64,000 nucleotides of DNA from Hermetia illucens (GCF_905115235.1 NC_051850.1:25173010-25237009), one strand, 5' to 3'. Counted from the stretch's first letter, positions 22,701 to 34,989 are shown. Numbers and translations: made by a program. Notes: generated by a model not told the origin, from the letters alone.

Positions 22701-23260
22701 AGAACAGCATTGTCAGGCAATTTCATTGTGATGTCCATGACCTCTCGCCTGATCACGTTGAAAAAAGTGGCTTCATTACACCAATTGAGAATATGCGAAT
22801 CGGTTCATTACTCCTACTAGGATAGTCTCGATCCTCTCGCGTTGATATTGAAACTTCCTCAGAATATGTGGTGGACGTTGACCTACCAGATACCTACCAG
22901 GATAATCTCGAATCTCTCGCCGTTCTCCTTAGCGCTATCTGTTGACACAACACGATTCAGCGCCACACCTGGAAGTTTCGAAATTCTCCCTTTTCCAGCG
23001 GTCCTTTCACCGCCATCGACGCAACCTTCGAGTAGACTCTGGGCACGCTTCCTTTCTTCTGCTTGGACGAACAGCGAACGAGGACGGCCATCGACAAAGA
23101 CCCTTACGAGCAAATCAGAAGGAGTCGGCTACGGAGAACCGCTTCGAATATCGACGGTTCGGTGCTGGAACCAACGATACATCTACACGCGGAGCGCACG
23201 CACCCGGCCAGCGAAAACAGCTCCAAACATTACCTAGTGTTATACTAAAAGTGGAACGCG
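22701..23260 (-). mobile_element. R1/I-type LINE unit, first of two direct copies
   Basis: Shares long stretches with 24750-25240 in the same orientation: 'AGCATTGTCAGG', 'ATGTCCATGACCTCTCGCCT', 'TCTCGATCCTCTCGCGTTGA' and 'ACGAACAGCGAACG'. The left part on the minus strand codes for 'FFNVIRREVMDITMKLPDNA', an endonuclease-region motif of R1/I-type LINEs. The right part (22950-23230) has short open frames that I cannot name. Confidence 0.6.
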
Positions 23261-23289
23261 TCGTTTTTATTGACCGTGTGTTAGCGAGG

Positions 23290-24745
23290 AGGCGAATTTT
23301 TTTATATTTCTTCTACCTTTGTCTCATTCACAAGCGGGGTACGCTCGTCGTGATCATCGCCACTTGCTTCTATCAAATGTCTGGTCTGGATGCAATCTCG
23401 ATCCTTTTAAATCAGCATCCAGCGTATCAAACCACCGTTGTTTCGGCCAACATTTTTTCCGTTTACCATCGACTTCGATGTTTACACCAATCTTGGCAAG
23501 AGAATTCTCGTTAGCGCTAATTACGTGATTATATCATCGAAAACACCTCTCCCGTAGTTACTTCACGATTGATGTTACCCCATATCGATCGCGAACATCC
23601 TCTTTTCGGATGTGATCAAAGCGTGCCACGTCACTAGTCCAACGCAACTTTTTCGTCTCCATTACCGCAAGATGTCGTTCATTGCCTTTTATAGTCGGCC
23701 AACACTCAAAACCATAAGGATCGACATGACGGACGACATTGCGGTAAAATTTTAGATTTGAGACCTTCATTGATACGTCGATCACAAAGAACACCATATT
23801 TTTTTTTTTTTTGAAGATTGCGAACCGCTTCGATCACGCTGCTCTCAGGGCAGAGGTGAAGCAGCGTCTGACGATTTGCCTATGCGCTGGTAAGACTCCG
23901 TAAAGCCGTCTTTGCCTTATATTTTTTAAAGAACGCCAGTTGTGAGAAACGTCACTTCATCCAGGTTGTGTTAATGCGTGAAGCAATTTCAGAACGCAGT
24001 TCCCCATTGACTGATAGCATTGATCTGAGATATTTAAGTCGCTCAATTCTGGGTAGGTCACTATCGCTGATAGTGATTTTGCGTGTTTCATGGGAGTCGG
24101 CCGTCAAAAACTCAGTTTTATTCAGATTCAATCTGAGACCATGTTGCATGAGGCGATCATTCCATTTTTGGACAAGTTGCTACAGATCAGTTTTGCTATT
24201 GGACACTAGGAAAACATCATCTGCATAAAGCAATGTATAGGGTGCAAGACATTGGATGTCCCGTGTAACGGTGTACATAACAAGAACGAAGAGGGGTGGT
24301 GAGAGGGTGCTTCCTGGCGGACACCAGCAGAGACACGAAGCGGTTTTGATACACCCGCCATACTTCGAACTTTACTTTTCGGATCGTGATAGAGCAATTG
24401 AACCCAGTGCACGAGTTCTTCTGCCACTAAGTGTTGTCGTAGAGCATACCAAATGAGTTCGTGTTGCACAGCCAGATTCAGAAATGCAATGCAATGCTTC
24501 TCACGGTGTTTCTCCAAGAGTAACCGTGCAGCGTGTATTGCGACGGTAGTTCTGCAGTTTTTGACAAATCCGGCTTGATTCACAGTTATTTCAACGATTT
24601 CGCGAGTACGGTTTTGAAGATTGCGTTCAAAAACCTTCATAGTATGGAAAAGTAACCGGATCGGACGTTAATTTGAACATTCTGCTGGACTACGTTCCTT
24701 TTTCCATATTGGAACTGTGGTATTTTCTTCCCAGTCAGAATTCGC
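23290..24745 (-). mobile_element. RTE-like LINE 'B', 3' part, with a nested insertion
   Basis: Minus strand from right to left: RT fragment 24640-24206 ('MKVFERNLQNRTREIVE', 'AIHAARLLLEKHREKHC', 'LIWYALRQHLVAEELVHWVQ'), then 24149-23952 ('HGLRLNLNKTEFLTAD'), then 23797-23558 ('VMETKKLRWTSDVARFDHIR'). The 3' untranslated part matches the other LINE 'B' ends at 33390, 55590 and 58050. The bases 23800-23945 do not belong to the LINE but match an arm of the foldback family at 45720-45845, so they are a later insertion. The frame is broken. Confidence 0.78.
23805..23930 (+). repeat. Foldback-family arm inserted in LINE 'B'
   Basis: 'CTCTCAGGGCAGAGGTGAAGC' in shortened form and 'CGCTTCGATCACGCTG' match 45755-45800 ('CTTCTCAGGGCAGAGGTGAG'). 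A poly-T run stands at its left edge. Confidence 0.55.
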
Positions 24746-24749
24746 TAAG

Positions 24750-25240
24750 CCATAATGTTGGGTCCCGGCCAGAGCATTGTCAGGGGATTTCATCATCATG
24801 TCCATGACCTCTCGCCTAACCACATTGAAAAAAGTGGGTTCATTACCCAAATTGCAGATCAGCTCCTGCCAGGTGACTTACTAGTCTCGATCCTCTCGCG
24901 TTGATATTGGAACTTCTCCAGTATATGTAATGGGCGTTAACATCATGTGGTAACTAACGCAGTCTGCTGGCACAACACTGTTGCCACTAGCGTCCTTCGA
25001 GTGGACTGTGGCTTCCTTCCTTCATCTTGGACGAACAGCGAACGGGGACGATCACGCAATGGCCATCGACAACGACTTTTACGGTCGGCAACGGAGAGCC
25101 ACCCCGAATATCGACGACCTGGTTCTGAAACCGACGATACATGTACAGATGGAGCACACAAAGCTGGTCACCGAGGACTGCTCGGCACATCAACTAGCTG
25201 GCAAGTTTAAGCTTCTAATTTCCTCACTGAAATGACTGGT
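24750..25240 (-). mobile_element. R1/I-type LINE unit, second direct copy
   Basis: Partner of 22701-23260. The minus strand gives 'LGNEPTFFNVVRREVMDMMM' at its LINE-like end. The two copies stand in the same orientation on either side of the LINE 'B' fragment. I see no TG..CA ends, so I do not call them LTRs. Confidence 0.6.
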
Positions 25241-25329
25241 TAATATATGAGGTATATACGTATTATACATAAGCATTTTGCTAAATAGCTGTAGAGCATG
25301 ACATCGATTCTGCGCATTGCATTTCCACC

Positions 25330-25610
25330 CAAGTCAGTGATTAGCTTGATGTCATGCTTCATCCAAATTCCTAACTACACGCTGGCTCCAAAAACAACTC
25401 TCGGTTATATTCTGCCACGAACTTCTCCATGTTCCAGCCAACGTATTAAAGTCACCAGCGATTAGTATTGACTTTCCCCCCAGACCTGCCTATCCCGTAT
25501 ATCCTCAAACGCAGAAAACGTGATGTTTGGGCCAGTTGTACACTCCTGTCTGGGTTAACAGTCGCGCGCCCACCACGTAACCTTGTCTGCCCTACCCAAA
25601 GTTGTGGATA
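25330..25610 (-). mobile_element. LINE endonuclease fragment
   Basis: The minus-strand translation contains 'ILIAGDFNTLAGTWRSSW', which matches the GDFN block of LINE apurinic endonucleases of the R1/I type. Nothing longer is preserved. Confidence 0.5.
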
Positions 25611-25924
25611 GGTATTTTATGGTTTTTTTATTGTAGTCACTTGCATAGATGGCTGGTGGCTAACTTCATGTCCCCATACATCTTTCTGAAGCTGAGAATA
25701 GATGCCTCCTATAAGTCTTGCAACTTTAATTGCTCTTCAGAGGCAGTGAAGATTTTTGTGTTACAAGTGATTTCGTGAGAGCAATTGCACTGCTAGAGAT
25801 TTCGTGCTGCTGAAACTTTCTACATATTATTATTGTGTTAAGGGAAAGTCGCACCGCGTCCTTAAAGAACTATTGTGCCCCTTTTACTGGTTATAGTGTA
25901 CCTATTGATCATAGTATCTCAAGC

Positions 25925-26590
25925 AGGCCTATAACCTTCAGGTAGCTATAGTGTGTTCCCTACTTCTAAATCTTTCAGCTTTGCATCTGGTATTAAGTGT
26001 TCTCCCAGATGCCTCGACCTACTTTGCACAAGTGCCGGACACTGTCCCAGGATGTGTAGAGAGGTTTCGTCATACTCCTCACAAAACCTGCATGCAATGT
26101 GGGTAGATATCCTTAGCTTCTCTAGGTGATAGTTCATCCGACAATGACCAGTGAGAACTCCCACTATGATTCGGAAGTTGTTTTTGGCGAGGTTTAATGA
26201 ATCCTTTGTGCGCATGGGTTCGTATCCGTCAATAAGCATCCTAGACTGCTCCATCCCTGGTAGGACCGCCCAGTATAGTTCCCTCAACCGTTCCTCTTCA
26301 TTTCTTATAGTCAGAACCATGAAACCGTTTCCGATTCCACAGAAGGTTTCCGGCCTGTGCAAAGGCGGCCCTGCTCCCTTCCGGGCTGGTTCGTCCGCTG
26401 CCTCTTTAAAACCTTCTACTTTGTTGACGCCGAACCTATTCGCCTCCTGCATGAGATCCTCTTTTCTGTTCCTTACGGTCTTGCTAACATTCCACCCTAG
26501 ATCTGTAGCATAGACGTAATTTTTCATCCTTCTTAGTATATCTGCAAACGCTAAGATCATAGGGTGATCCCTGGCGATCATTTTTAAAGC
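25925..26590 (-). mobile_element. LINE C-terminal fragment: RNase H end and zinc knuckle
   Basis: A 211-codon open frame (26581-25946) has 'EPARKGAGPPLHRPE', the usual end of RNase H, then 'EERLRELYWAVLPGMEQSR', 'IIVGVLTGHCRMNYHLEKL' and a Cys-His knuckle 'ACRFCEEYDETSLHILGQC'. This order is the standard C-terminus of RNase H-bearing LINEs. It is the longest unbroken transposon frame in this part of the window, and only the C-terminus is present, so it is a 5'-truncated copy. Confidence 0.78.
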
Positions 26591-26725
26591 TGAGGCAGTA
26601 AAGGGTTTTTTTTAACTTTCCTTAAACTAGAGTACAAGTGAGTAAAACCAAGTAAATTTGCTTCTCAAATTTTCAAATCAATATATTCACACACAAAATG
26701 GCCAGTAACAACGATTATAAATAAT

Positions 26726-27097
26726 TTATTGAGCACGTTTCTTCTTCCACAAGTCAACAGCAAGAGGTGATCCCCAAGCATTGAGACCAAGACCCAATGG
26801 AGCGACAGCTGGAGCACCAATAATTCCACTCTTAATAATGGGGGTTGAAAGTGCGATGCTGGAAGAGAGTGGGCTGAGGGTACCAAGTGGAGCAATACCA
26901 ACTGCTGGAGCAATCGGGGTAGCAGTAATAGTGGTCAAGCCTGGAGCAACCCCGAGTGAACTGTAACTGCTAACCAGAGGTAAAACTGGGCTAGCTGAAG
27001 CAGCAGCCACAACAGCGAGGACAACAATAGCGAATTCCTGAAATTAAAAATGTTATAGGAAATTCAGCTTTACAAAATACCGTGGTGAATTTACCAT
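26726..27097 (-). CDS. Small secreted Ala/Pro/Leu-rich protein, gene D
   Basis: Start codon 27097-27095, intron 27094-27038 (57 bp), exon 2 27037-26726, 104 aa. It is a near copy of gene C on the opposite strand; residue 2 is Glu here instead of Lys, because exon 2 starts GAATTC. The signal peptide EFAIVVLAVVAAASASP precedes a body with APLGTLSPLSSS and the tail VDLWKKKRAQ. The acidic residue in place of the usual Lys at position 2 is odd for a signal peptide and could weaken export slightly. AATAAA on the minus strand at 26730-26725 overlaps the stop. Tail-to-tail arrangement with gene C. The function is inferred, as for the rest of the family. Confidence 0.85.
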
Positions 27098-27137
27098 TTT
27101 GACTTTAGTTTGATATACTCAGATGAACCAAATTCTA

Positions 27138-27220
27138 ACTGATACCAATTCGTTGTATCATCACAGTATTTATAGGATACTTTCTCCAAATTCGCTGCAA
27201 CTAGAGTTTGCCAACCGGTT
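27138..27220 (-). promoter_or_regulatory. Promoter of gene D: AACCGGTT, TATA box, TCAGT initiator
   Basis: Minus strand: AACCGGTT at 27220-27213, TATAAATA at 27174-27167 and TCAGT at 27142-27138. TATA-to-initiator spacing is 34 bases, as in gene C. Confidence 0.8.
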
Positions 27221-27229
27221 GCCATCTAG

Positions 27230-29480
27230 TATGTACATACAATCCATACTGCTTATGATGCGGAATCAGTGAACTATTGCATCATAGCGGGTTGTATTGT
27301 CATGCAATAACATCTCGTGGGCTGGAAATGCAAGAAAAGTGTTTATTCCTTGCGAAGCAGATGCATAAGTTACTAATGCTACCTTAACTAAATAGAATTT
27401 TGGGTATTAATGCTTGAAGAATTCCAACTAAAATTAGGCACATACTTCACGTATGACCAACATACGTATGTGCTTAATTTGACAATAATAACAATTTAAA
27501 ATAAGGAAATATTATGTAATTACATCAATCTAGAAAGGATATGTTATAATAATTACAAGTCTTTTGATATCTGAACATCTTCGCATGTCAGCAAGCGTTA
27601 TTATCGAATAAAATGTTCGAAACACGATGTCACAAGGAGCAAATAGAGATAGCCCCCAATGCTAGAATATAAGAATTTCCGTTGAAAATGATATCACCCA
27701 GAAACGAAGTATCTTATTAGAATCTCTGCATTCCTATGATCGATATTAATTTGAATTTTATTTTTATCAAAAGGTATTCAACGAATACGATAAAAATATT
27801 AGAGATACATGACCAGCAAGTTATTCTACTCTAAAGTAAGAGCGGTAAAGATTGGCCAGTTAAAAACTAACAGGAAGTAAATTTTTCGCGGCGTTTAGAT
27901 GACCTAAACTTTTCAATCTTTTTTTTTTGCCACAAAGCAAGTTGTCAGCTGTTGTGTATTGCGAATTCCTATCTAGAACAACTTACCTTCAATTCAGTTC
28001 TACTAGTTTCATGAATATTGAAGATACACTTCTTTTTGGTAGAAGAACGGGGAGCTGAGAAATCAGACCAAATTACTTAGATGCCATTCGGATTTAATAT
28101 TTGGTTCCTAGCCGATTTCGGACCAAGGTTGCTAGAGAGAAGCTTGTGTAGAAGAGGAAAAAATAGGAAAAGCAGAATTATAAAAGAGTTTCCCCAAAGA
28201 AGGCGATAATCTTGAATGGGAGAAGTTTCTCGGAAAGTAGGAGGAGTTGTTCCGAAAATTTCTCGAACAATCAGGGAATTTTTATTGAACTCTCTTAGAA
28301 TATAATTCCATTATCTAGTGATGAAAAGAACACTGATATGTTTTTCTAAGTACAACTACGCGGTATTTCTACCGATTAGCGAGAAATTCAAGGCCAAGTT
28401 TAGAGGGACCGGCTGATCGAGAGACAGCTGATGGGCAAAGGAGGTCATTTGCTGGAAGTGAATATGAGCTGACAGTTGTGCTGTTCTTTGTGAATTTTGA
28501 TCGCTTGGGACTGAAAGAAGTGGATCGCAATCGCGGGATTTTATTGACAGGTTGCCATTTCGGACGCATTTTCTATTTGTGTCTACTTTGCAAACATCTC
28601 CTATTTCTTTTAGATATCTTCACTGAGAGGAGAAAGATTGGTTAGATCCAGTGAACATTATCCGGACGGATCAAAACCGCAAAATTGCTGTAAAAGCAGA
28701 TATTTATTTCGGATCGCTAAGGAGCAGTCAGGTCACCATCATTTGTGAAGTTGAGCTCTCGGATTTCTAGGGATGTCACATTAGAAAGGAGAACGTGAGT
28801 TTTTCGTAACGGATGCACATTGAACGGGAGGATTGTTTTTCCTTTTTCAGTCAAGGAAATTTATCTAACGATATTGCAGTTCGGATCACTTTCCCGCAGT
28901 TAATTGTTTCGCGCAGTTTTCTCTGAATTTTGCTGGATTTCGTAGCCTGAAAACTAGCAAAGTAAACAACCGAACATGGTTAAAGTACAAAATTTTGTCA
29001 ATTGGAAAATTTGAATCGCAAAAAGGCTATTAACAGCGCCGAGTTTCTTTCCTGCCCCAATTTCGCTGGAATTTGTGTGACATCGAGGGTAGGCCCTTGG
29101 GAAATTACTAATAGTTTTAGGAGAGTTTTGTATAAGACTTAGACGATATGCTATTTCAATTCCAAGGATTTTGCTGATTTTCTTTTCGATTTTTGTGAAG
29201 TGATGTACGATTTCGAAGAAATATTATTCGCGAAGGAGTGTTATCTAGAATTCCACCGTGCTGTTAACATAGTACGCTGGTCCCAAGCCTAGGTAAAGGA
29301 GAGATGTTTGAGGCAACGTAATTTGTACTATCCTCAGTGAAACAAAGATGAAATTCTGAGATCAAGGAAAGAGATAAATAAAGTATAGTTGGAGTTATTG
29401 CGCTATACTCAATCCTACCTGATCCTTCTTGGTGATATGTTCCGAGACAGGCTGACCAAGAAAATACATCAAACTTCGTT
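27230..29480. other. Large intergenic stretch, no gene recognised
   Basis: About 2.2 kb without a supported gene. 28050-29250 is purine-rich in places, with repeated GGAG/GAAG words. No open frame above about 90 codons, and none has a recognisable domain. Confidence 0.4.
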
Positions 29481-29489
29481 AGAAACAAC

Positions 29490-31850
29490 ATGATCAGATC
29501 GTGTAACAAGCCTCCGAAAAATACTGGAGCGTTCACCTCAGTCGACGCGTCAGGACGGGCCCCGGTCTTGTGGAGGAATGGGCAAGGGTTCTTGACACAT
29601 GAATGGCGTCAGGACGTAAGTAAGTTAATCCGATCAAAACAAATATGTGTCTGTACGCTAAATGTTGGCATCCTAACTGGAAAGATCGAGGAACTCCCAA
29701 CTGTCGGAAAAGGCACGTTGATATTAGCGCTTTGCAAAAACCCCATAGCGTGGTGCCACAAGCTGCGACATTGAACGCAAATGCGGCAAAAATGGCTACA
29801 AATTTCTCTATTTTGGTAGTCCACACACTGAATACGGTTTTGGCATTGCTATTTAAGAGGGTTTCCGTGATGCGATTAAAAAAGTCGAACGATTTGATGA
29901 CCGGCTGATGAAACTCACCATTATATCAGCTGATCGCACTATTCACTTCTTCACCGCGTATGCATGTAACGTGCTTTTTGACAATTATATCATCATTGCC
30001 GGTAACCTAAATGGTCATGTGGGTGAAAAGACAGATTGGTAGCAGGTGCCACGGGAGAAAGGGGTTTGGAACGCAATGGGGGTGGCGAGCGTATAATCGA
30101 CTTTGGCGACACTCATAACCTTGTACTTATGAATAGAGAATCGCTGAACCAAATGAAAGAAACGAACCACAAAGCGGCCTCTGCAACCCTCGGGGTCACC
30201 AAGCCAAGTAAGCGGTAAATCAACCAAGATACTTGCCTTTAGAGTGACGTTGATGAAATGAACGTTAGTGAAAATAAATGCCTCTACCACAAGTTTCGCG
30301 ACGATAAAACGCTCGCCAATCGGCAAATTTATAAGAATGCCAACTGGGAAGCAAAGAAAGCGATCGCTGTCACCCGAGCGGACCATTTCAAAAATCTTTA
30401 TGATAAACTGGACACTCAGGATGGCGAGAGAGGTCTGTATCGACTTGCCAAAAGCCGAAATGAATGCGCACAGGATATCGAACACTTCTGTTCCACTAAT
30501 GACAAGAAAGGTATTTTGCTTACGAACGGTCGAGGCGCGACGGATAGATTGCGAGAACATTTCGAGCAGATTTCAACCGAAGAATTTGCTCATCCTCCAC
30601 TTCCACAATCATTGCCGACATTTGGAGCAGTTCCACTTGTCAACGCAATTGAAGTCGAGGAGGCAATAAAACGAATGAAACCGGCGAGAGCAACAGAACC
30701 TGAAGACATCGCACATGAACTCTGGAAGCTCGGAACCAACACGGTGACTCAGTGAGTTCTTTAATTAGGTTATTCAGGAAAGTAGAACACCATCTGACTG
30801 GCAAGAAATTACCACTGTTCCAGAAAGGTAGTCCAGCAGAATGTTCAAATTACCGCCCGTATTTGCGAGACCGTTGAAATAGGCGTGAGTCAAGCTGGAA
30901 TTGTCAAGAACTGAGGAACTACTGACGCAATACACGCTGCCCGATTACTCATGGAGAAACAGCGCGAGAAGCATCGGCCCCTGTATTTTACATTTCTGAA
31001 TCTAGAGAAAGTGTTTGACCCTGTGCCACTCGAACTCATCTGGTATTCTCTAGGACAACACTTGTTGCCAGAAGAATTTGTGCGCTGGATTTAATTGCTC
31101 TACCACGATCCGAAAAGCAACATTCTGAGTCTGGCGGGTGTCTATGTTGGTGTTTATCAAGAAAGCGCCCTTTCACCACTCCTCTTTGTTCTTGTTATGG
31201 ACAGTGTCACACGGGACATCCAAAGTCCAGGGCCCTATACACTGCTTTATGCAGATAATGTTTTGCTAGCATCTAATGGCAAAAATAATCTCGAGCAACT
31301 TGTCCAAAAATGGAATGATCGCCCTATGCAACACGTTCAGATTGAATCTGAATAAAATTGATTTTTTTCATTGTGATCGACGTATCTCAAATCTAAAATT
31401 TACCGCAATTTCATCCGTCCTCTATGGTTCTGGGTATTGGCTGACTATAAATGACAACGAACTGCGTCTTGCGGTAATGGTGGCGAAGATATTGCGTTGG
31501 AATAGCGGCATGACACATTTTGATTATATCAGAAATTAGGATATCATCGGCCGATATGGAGTTGCACCGTTCGTGGAAAAACTACGAGAGAGGCGTCGTC
31601 GACGATATAGTGACGTAATTCGCGCTAACAAGAATTCATTTGCCAAGATTTGTCTGAACATCGAAGTCGATGGTAAACGACCAAAAGGTGGGCCAAAGCA
31701 ACGGTGGTTTGATACGCTGGATGGGGTTTTGAAAGCCTCACTATTGCATCCAGATCAGGCATTTGAGAAAATAAAATGGCGAAACCGAATCGCGAAGAGC
31801 CAATCTTGCTAGTGACCGGGACAAAGGCTGAAGGAAAAGAAGAAGAAGGA
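29490..31850 (+). mobile_element. RTE-like LINE 'B', longest copy, broken
   Basis: The endonuclease start near 29640 reads 'CVCTLNVGILTGKIEEL'. The linker covers 30258-30755 ('VNAIEVEEAIKRMKPARATE', 'EDIAHELWKLG'). The RT covers 30780-31350 with 'LVMDSVTRDIQSPGPYTLLY', and the catalytic box reads Y-A-D-N at 31248-31259 in place of YADD, a dead active site. The C-terminal part covers 31380-31812 ('RWNSGMTHFDYIR', 'GKRPKGGPKQRWFDTLDG'). The 3' end is an A/G-rich tail, AAAGAAGAAGAAGG. The frame is broken at several places, so it is inactive. Confidence 0.82.
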
Positions 31851-32229
31851 GTATTGCCTGGACTGTATCTTTACCCAATTGTAGTTAATGTATTTAATAT
31901 TAAAGTGGGGTTTGGGATTTTGGGATAGCTCTAGGTCGTCTTCGCCCATTGAGGATGGCTGTTTGACCTCCCTAATCCAAAATAGTTCATTACAAGCTAA
32001 AACTTGTTTATCGCCACGACATCAGGAAATATGGCATTGTAAGGACATTTTTGGACGCTCGAGTACACTGAACTTAACTCGGATACAATCGATATTAACG
32101 GTTGTTGATAAGATACTATCAATTTGGGAAAAAAATAACCTGCCTCTCTTTGCTTGTCAGGCCAAGTATGAAAAGCTTGATATGATTTCAAATTTTCTTG
32201 AAAATTAGCCAACACTATTTTTCACTAAA
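31851..32229. other. Unassigned stretch
   Basis: No gene; the segment near 31900-32000 may be decayed foldback-related DNA. Confidence 0.3.
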
Positions 32230-32595
32230 TGATTCCTCACAAGGAAATGGTGTCTTCCCTAAACCCCCCTGCCCATATCACTCAGATTGAAGGAACCGGC
32301 GTTGCTATAGTTTTAGGTCCTCATTATCATGTTGGCACAAAGATGCTTAATTTTTGTTTGAAAAACCAGGGGTCTTTGATATTGGACCGTGCCAATTGGA
32401 GAGCTATTTCTTTTCACTTTTTTTGGTCCATGAACTCCTCTTTATGGGTTTAGCACCGAAAAATTCGAAAAAGACGAAGATGAGTAATATTTTTGTGCAG
32501 GGCAGATACAAACCGTCAAAAGCTGCCTCACCCTGTGCCCTGGCAGCAAAGGGACCGAAACATTACAGCGCCATAGTTCAAACCTAAGCTATCCA
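32230..32595 (+). repeat. Foldback-family fragment (left half)
   Basis: 'TTTTTTGGTCCATGAACTCC' and 'AAAAAGACGAAGATGAGTAA', followed by 'GCTGCCTCACCCTGTGCCCT', match 45450-45600 of the complete-looking foldback element. The right arm is not seen here. Confidence 0.55.
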
Positions 32596-32599
32596 AGAG

Positions 32600-33385
32600 C
32601 TAGACTTTTGTTGGATCTTTTGTTTTTTGTTAGATCGATATGTAACCGCTGTCGATTACACTACTCTTAATTTAGAGGTGAGGCATTTTCAGATGAGTGT
32701 CTCTATTATTGACGACACCGTTTGTCGTCTTCGTCTTTTTTAAGGAAATGCTAGTCAAGTAAGCTTTAAGTTCTAAAGGTAGGTATAATTGACCATTCCT
32801 GGCAGACAAATTTGTACTATGGTGCCCCGTTTTGATGCCGTAAACTACTAAGGCCGTGGTTGCTGGGGAAAGGACAGGGGAACAAAATTTAGCATAACGA
32901 TTTGTTCGTCACGTAACTAGACTAGTTCTGACAACAAAAATTGCGCCTTTTGTAATCAGGACATTGCATCAACATTGCATTTCATTATCTTTAGTAATCA
33001 CTGCATTTCTAGCTTTCCTGCAGATTGTAACGAACATAAATATTCTGATTCGGTAGAACGGCCATGCGATTTGCTGATGGTCAACCGCTACGGTAGAGCC
33101 ATACCAGGAAAATTAAATAGAAAAGTCAATAAAGTTGACCAGTTGAAGGTGTGTTGAAGGTTTTACAGCACCCAACTAGGGCTGCATTGAAGTATCTTGT
33201 CGTCACGGACTTGTATGCTACTGTGCCAACCAGACTCGCCGATGTGAGAGAGTCCTTTCGCGCTTCTGTCGCCATCTCTCTAGAATACGATATTCCTGAA
33301 AGTTTAAGAAAGTTATGGAACCAAATATGAAAAAAAATTAAACTCAATAAAAATACCTGCTGGACGCTGGCGTGGAATTAAAAGA
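32600..33385. other. Intergenic stretch
   Basis: No gene or repeat recognised. Confidence 0.4.
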
Positions 33386-33389
33386 TTTT

Positions 33390-33840
33390 AGAGCCTTCTT
33401 CTTTTTCTTTAGCCTTTGCCCCATGTACAAGCGGTCGACTCGTTGCAATCGGTTGCGCCAGTTTATTTTATCAAACGCCTGACCTGGGTGTAGTCGTGAG
33501 ACCTTTAAATTGCCATCCAACGTATTAGGCCAGTGTTGTTTCGGCCGACCTTTTGGTCCTTTAACATCGACTTCGATGTTCAGACCTATCTTGGCAAGTG
33601 AATTCCCTTTAACACGAATTACATGACCATACCATCGAAGACTTCTCTCTCTCAATTTGTTTACGATCGGTGCAACCCCATGCCGATCGCGGATATCCTC
33701 ATTTCGAATGTGATCGAAAAGTTCCATGCTACTAGTCCAATGCAGCATCTTCGTCTCCATTACCACATCGTCTTTTATGGTCGGCCAACACTCAGAACCA
33801 TAGAGAGTGACAAGACAGAAGATACGTCGTTGATACGTCG
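33390..33840 (-). mobile_element. RTE-like LINE 'B', 3' end fragment
   Basis: The open frame 33766-33344 on the minus strand reads 'METKMLHWTSSMELFDHIR', 'GVAPIVNKLRERSLRWYGHV' and 'GPKGRPKQHWPNTLDG', the conserved C-terminus of this LINE. It ends in an A/G-rich tail coding for a Lys run. Severely 5' truncated. Confidence 0.82.
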
Positions 33841-34079
33841 ATCACAACGAACGGCAGTTGTAGGATCCGTATGTTCCATTCCAGATAGAATGATCCACGA
33901 CGAATCGGATACCCACTCGCTGTTGCTTTCACCTCCGATGCTATGTGTCTTTATTTTGGATTATTGCATCAAACTAGGCTCTATCAGTTCTACACTCGTC
34001 GAAAGACTTCGGTCGAAGCAAAGAATCCCCTCGGTGCGATATGAGTTTTCCTACAAGGATCCCATTTATAATTGCACAG

Positions 34080-34985
34080 ATCAACAACGGTCTAAGACAA
34101 GGGGATGGCCTATCATGCGTTCTCTGTAACTTGGCCCTCGAGAAAGTGATCCGCTATACCGATATAAATGCGAGAGGCACCATCCTCTTCAAATTCGCCC
34201 AGCTACTGGCCTTTGCTGACGATATCGATATCATGGGAAGAACAACCCAAGATGTACAGTCTACCTCCAGTCAGATCAAACAGGCGGCACGAGATCTTGG
34301 GCTACACATTAATGAAGGCAAGACGAAGTACACGGTGTCAACGTCAGCGCAAAAACCAAAAGAACGAATAAGATCGAATCACACTAGTCAAACGAAAACA
34401 ATGAAAATAGGAGACTACAACTTTGAGACCGTTGAAAATTTCTCCTATCTAGAGTCGAAAATCACAACCGATAATAGCTATAACAAACAGAGCCTATTTC
34501 AGTTTACAAAAACTGTTTCGCTCGAAACGTGTCACCATAGGGCCAAAGGTCTTACTATATAAGACAGTCATCTTGCCAGTCCTTATGTATTCCTCGGAGA
34601 CTTGTGTGCTTAGCAAAAAAAACTGCGAACTCTTCGCTGCGTCCGAGAGAAGAATCCTCCGAAGAATTTCGCAGTACATAGCGACGAAATTTATGAGCGA
34701 TACCACGACCGTCTGGTTGTGGATAAAATCCAGCTCAACAGGTTACGGTAGGCGGGTCACTTAATCCGTATGGATGAGGATGATCCAGCTCGGAAAGTCT
34801 ATAAGAGCAATATCTACGGTAGGAAAAGAAGGCCTGAGATGGAGTGATGGCGTAGGTCAGGACGCGACACAGCTTTTAGGGATATCGAAATGGTGGACCC
34901 CGGCGCAAAACCGGGATGTCTGGAGTTCCTTATTAAGGCAGGCCTAGACCGGGTATCGGTTGTTGCGCCGCTGATGATGATGATG
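34080..34985 (+). mobile_element. RTE-like LINE 'A', 5'-truncated copy
   Basis: Begins within RT block B ('NNGLRQGDGLSCVLCNLALE') and continues to the catalytic box, which here reads F-A-D-D ('LLAFADDIDIMGRTTQD'). Then come 'AARDLGLHINEGKTKYTVST' and the 3' end with GTTGTTGCGCCGCTGATGATG. The open stretch 34041-34562 covers most of it. It ends with the same trinucleotide tail as the longer copy at 11197. Confidence 0.83.
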
Positions 34986-34989
34986 AATG

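Noticed and set aside
22701-25240. LTRs of a retroelement formed by the two direct repeats
   Set aside because: No TG..CA ends, no target duplication seen, and the repeated unit codes for LINE endonuclease motifs.
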